NCBI GenBank assembly: GCA_934646185.1
Contig: CAKUEH010000010.1
Coordinates: 1-64,000 of the forward strand
Reading direction: 5' to 3'
Origin: an uncultured Oscillospiraceae bacterium
Lineage (GTDB): Bacteria; Bacillota; Clostridia; Oscillospirales; Oscillospiraceae
Length of the DNA stretch: 64,000 nt
In this document: piece by piece, positions 61,940-64,000 of the stretch
Layout: the number at the start of each line of letters is the position of its first letter
Numbering within the stretch: the first letter of the stretch is position 1
Notes under the pieces: generated by a model
Told to the model about the DNA's origin: nothing
The model's database searches: none
The model's input: only the letters and a program-made list of their open reading frames with translations
Made by a program: the position numbers and the translations under genes

Positions 61940-62194
61940 ATCCATCCCTCCCGATGTCTCTATCGTATCAGATATCGCGCCGGAATGGAACACACGAATC
62001 ATACGAACAGGATGGAATTTATTCATACTGTCCGTATGATTTTCTCGCTTCGCCCCAGAAAAAACTTCCTGCGCCGCCGATGTTTCCGTTGTTTTTTTGC
62101 GCGAAATATGATATGATAAGTGAAATTTTCATGCATGACAGATGCAGGAACCGGGGTGGACATCCCGGAAAATACGGGTACAGGAGGTATTCTT

Positions 62195-63388
62195 ATGAAG
62201 TTGTCCAGCAAAGCACTTGCATGCGGGCAGTCCCCCATGCGCAAATTCCATCCCTACGCAGTGGCAGCAGCGGCAGCCGGAAAAAAGATCTATCATCTGA
62301 ATATCGGCCAGCCCGATATCCACACGCCGGACGCGCTGTACGACGCGATCCACAGCTTCCGCACGCCGGTTCTGGCCTACGCGGCCTCGCCCGGCATCCC
62401 GGAGCTGATCGAAGCCGTCCGGAAATACTATGAAGCCATCGGCGTCGGGCTTGACGAGGCCGACATTCTCATCACCACCGGCGGCAGCGAAGCGCTGCAG
62501 ATCGCGGCAAACTGCCTGCTGGACGACGGCGACGAGGTCATCGTCCCCGAGCCGTTCTACCCGAATTACCATACGTTCATCACGACCGCCGGCGGCGTCA
62601 TCCACCCCCTGCACACGAAGCCGGAGGAGGGCTATTTCTACGCCGACCGCGCGCGCATCGAGGCCTGCATCACGCCGAAGACGAAGGCCATCATGATCAC
62701 GAACCCCGGCAACCCCACCGGCACGTGTCTGACGGCGGAACAGATGAAAATGCTGCTGGATGTGGCCGTGGAGCACGATCTGTATCTCGTGGCCGACGAG
62801 GTCTACCGCGAGTTCACCTACGACGGCGAGCCGCTGCATTCGTTCGGCAAGTTTGACTACGGACAGGAAAACCTGATCCTCATCGACTCCGTCTCCAAGC
62901 GCTTTTCCGCCTGCGGCGCGCGCATCGGCTGTCTCATCAGCCGCAACCGGGAATTTATGGCCAACGCCCTCAAATACTGTCAGGCGCGGCTGTCGGTCGC
63001 GACGCTCGACCAGATCGCGGCAGCGGCGCTCTATTCCGTCGGGCCGGAGTATTTCGAGCAGGTACGGCAGGAATACAAGCGCCGCCGGGATACCGTCGTG
63101 CGCAAGCTGCACGAGATCCCCGGCGTTATCTGCGAATGTCCGCGCGGCGCGTTTTACCTGATGGCCGCCCTGCCGGTCGACGACGCGGAGAAATTCCAGC
63201 TGTGGCTGCTGCAGGAGTTTGAGGACCACGGCGATACCGTCATGTTCTCCGCCGGCGAACCCTTCTACGCCACGCCCGGCAAGGGCCGCAACGAGATCCG
63301 CATCGCCTACGTCCTCAAGCAGGAGGATCTGGCGCGCGCCATGGATCTGCTGGCCCTCGGCATCCGGAAATACAACGAAACGCATTGA
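62195..63388 (+). CDS. Class I/II pyridoxal-phosphate aminotransferase
   Basis: A 397-residue protein of the aspartate/aromatic aminotransferase fold type I. 'LNIGQPDIHTP' at the N-terminus, 'TTGGSEALQIA', 'NPGNPTGT', 'VADEVYREF' and 'DSVSKRFSACGARIG' with the PLP-binding Lys are present, as is the C-terminal 'NEIRIAYVL' Arg that binds the substrate carboxylate. Likely an aspartate or broad amino acid aminotransferase. ATG 62195 has AGGAGG upstream; the longer frame to 62120 lacks one. It is divergent from the XRE-ABC pair. Confidence 0.93.
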   Translation: MKLSSKALACGQSPMRKFHPYAVAAAAAGKKIYHLNIGQPDIHTPDALYDAIHSFRTPVLAYAASPGIPELIEAVRKYYEAIGVGLDEADILITTGGSEALQIAANCLLDDGDEVIVPEPFYPNYHTFITTAGGVIHPLHTKPEEGYFYADRARIEACITPKTKAIMITNPGNPTGTCLTAEQMKMLLDVAVEHDLYLVADEVYREFTYDGEPLHSFGKFDYGQENLILIDSVSKRFSACGARIGCLISRNREFMANALKYCQARLSVATLDQIAAAALYSVGPEYFEQVRQEYKRRRDTVVRKLHEIPGVICECPRGAFYLMAALPVDDAEKFQLWLLQEFEDHGDTVMFSAGEPFYATPGKGRNEIRIAYVLKQEDLARAMDLLALGIRKYNETH

Positions 63389-63394
63389 GATTCC

Positions 63395-63431
63395 AAAAAA
63401 GCGCCCCGCCTGTCATGGACAGGCGGGGCGC
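63395..63431 (-). terminator. Terminator of the minus-strand membrane protein gene
   Basis: A 14-bp perfect stem (63401-63414 with 63418-63431) with loop ATG; on the minus strand it is followed by six T. It may also limit plus-strand readthrough from the aminotransferase gene. Confidence 0.85.
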
Positions 63432-63440
63432 TGCGTCGTT

Positions 63441-64000
63441 TCAGACAGCCGGGCCGGGGCGTGCGCTGCATGGCGCCGGTTCCGGGCAGGCGGCTTGGCG
63501 CAGGGTAGACAGCGCCAGACCCAGAAGGGCTGCGTCCATGACGGTATACAGATTCCCCGAAATGAACGGCAGCGGCATGAACAGCGGGAAGATCGCGGCC
63601 TGATACAAAAGGCCCAGCGTCATCCGCATCGTAAGGAGCACGCCTGCCGGCGTACACAGCATCCGGCCAAGCGGATTTTGCAGCTTTGCTGCCCGCAGAA
63701 GCAAAATCACGAGCAGCACCGCCTGCGGCGCGTACAGCATCGCGAGCCACACCCATGCGGGTACGCCGGCTAGCCGGCCGAGCCGGTTCGCCTCCGCCAA
63801 CTCCCCGCGCGCCAGCAGAGCGGAAACCGTGGAGGAATATTTGTGATATTCCTGCATGATCGCCCGCCATTCCCGCAGACCGGCAGGGCTGAGGTACCAG
63901 TTGGAAAAGTTATGATACTGCTGTGAATCCATATAGAGAAGTCCTGCAATGGCAAATACCAGCAGCGTCCACACGAGCGCCCGCGCCCAGTTCTTTTTTA
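63441..64000 (-). CDS. Integral membrane protein, partial (5' end outside window)
   Basis: At least 186 residues are visible. The frame stays open to the window edge (preceding residues read KKNWARAL), so the start is not in the window; a GTG at 63974 lies inside a hydrophobic run and is unlikely. Four hydrophobic segments are seen (about 'VWTLLVFAIAGLLYM', 'VWLAMLYAPQAVLLVILLL', 'VLLTMRMTLGLLYQAAIFPLF', 'TVMDAALLGLALS'). A soluble loop of about 60 residues rich in Tyr, His and Arg follows the first. I do not recognise a family. Confidence 0.7.
   Translation of the reverse strand, partial: KKNWARALVWTLLVFAIAGLLYMDSQQYHNFSNWYLSPAGLREWRAIMQEYHKYSSTVSALLARGELAEANRLGRLAGVPAWVWLAMLYAPQAVLLVILLLRAAKLQNPLGRMLCTPAGVLLTMRMTLGLLYQAAIFPLFMPLPFISGNLYTVMDAALLGLALSTLRQAACPEPAPCSARPGPAV

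Overview
The window looks like a GC-rich chromosomal segment from a gut-type Clostridia, most likely Oscillospirales. Supporting signs are the DnaD/DnaC-type replication pair, a maf-mreC-mreD-PBP2 cluster without mreB, YesM/YesN two-component regulation, MsmK-dependent type sugar transporters without their own ATPase, an S-layer-homology (SLH) anchored glycosidase, and strong AGGAGG ribosome binding sites. The taxonomic placement is inference from gene content only.

Region 1 (1-653): the last 58 codons of a large serine recombinase, i.e. the end of an integrated mobile element, followed by a gene-free, hairpin-rich stretch. Region 2 (654-11241): a sugar locus. The minus strand encodes a periplasmic-type binding lipoprotein, RbsA-type ATPase, RbsC-type permease, a clan GH-D-like glycosidase, a DeoR regulator with a palindrome over its own promoter, and a second, diverged RbsA-type ATPase. 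The plus strand carries L-rhamnose isomerase and an SGNH esterase. Rhamnose (or a rhamnose-like deoxysugar) is the likely substrate.

Region 3 (11298-29000, all minus): a glycan-degradation locus. It has two solute-binding lipoproteins, two MalFG-type permeases, a YesM/YesN pair, a GH129-like glycosidase, a GH29 alpha-L-fucosidase, a very large NPCBM-GH98-SLH surface enzyme and a DUF5107/TPR protein. The combination fits fucosylated host glycans (blood-group or mucin type). The GH98 gene is out of frame with its own signal peptide because of a run of eight G residues, so it is either phase-variable, broken or mis-sequenced.

Region 4 (29343-33022): alpha/beta hydrolase, TetR regulator with a perfect operator palindrome, a small membrane protein with an HExxH motif, AraC/GyrI-like regulator, a deletion scar that joins the start of an ABC exporter ATPase to the end of its permease, and tRNA-Gly(CCC). 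Region 5 (33125-48682): housekeeping genes metG, DUF2156, GNAT, dnaD-like, dnaC-like, U32 peptidase, maf, mreC, mreD, PBP2, lepA and hemW. Two copies of a structured repeat of about 160 bp lie here, one of them between mreC and mreD. Region 6 (49063-53749): NUDIX, TIM-barrel protein, then a late cobalamin assembly operon cobT-cobU-cobS-second cobU-like-phosphatase. Region 7 (53925-64000): orphan dihydrolipoamide dehydrogenase, UvrD-like helicase, an ECF sigma/anti-sigma pair, an ABC exporter with an XRE-TPR regulator, a class I aminotransferase and a membrane protein that runs off the window.
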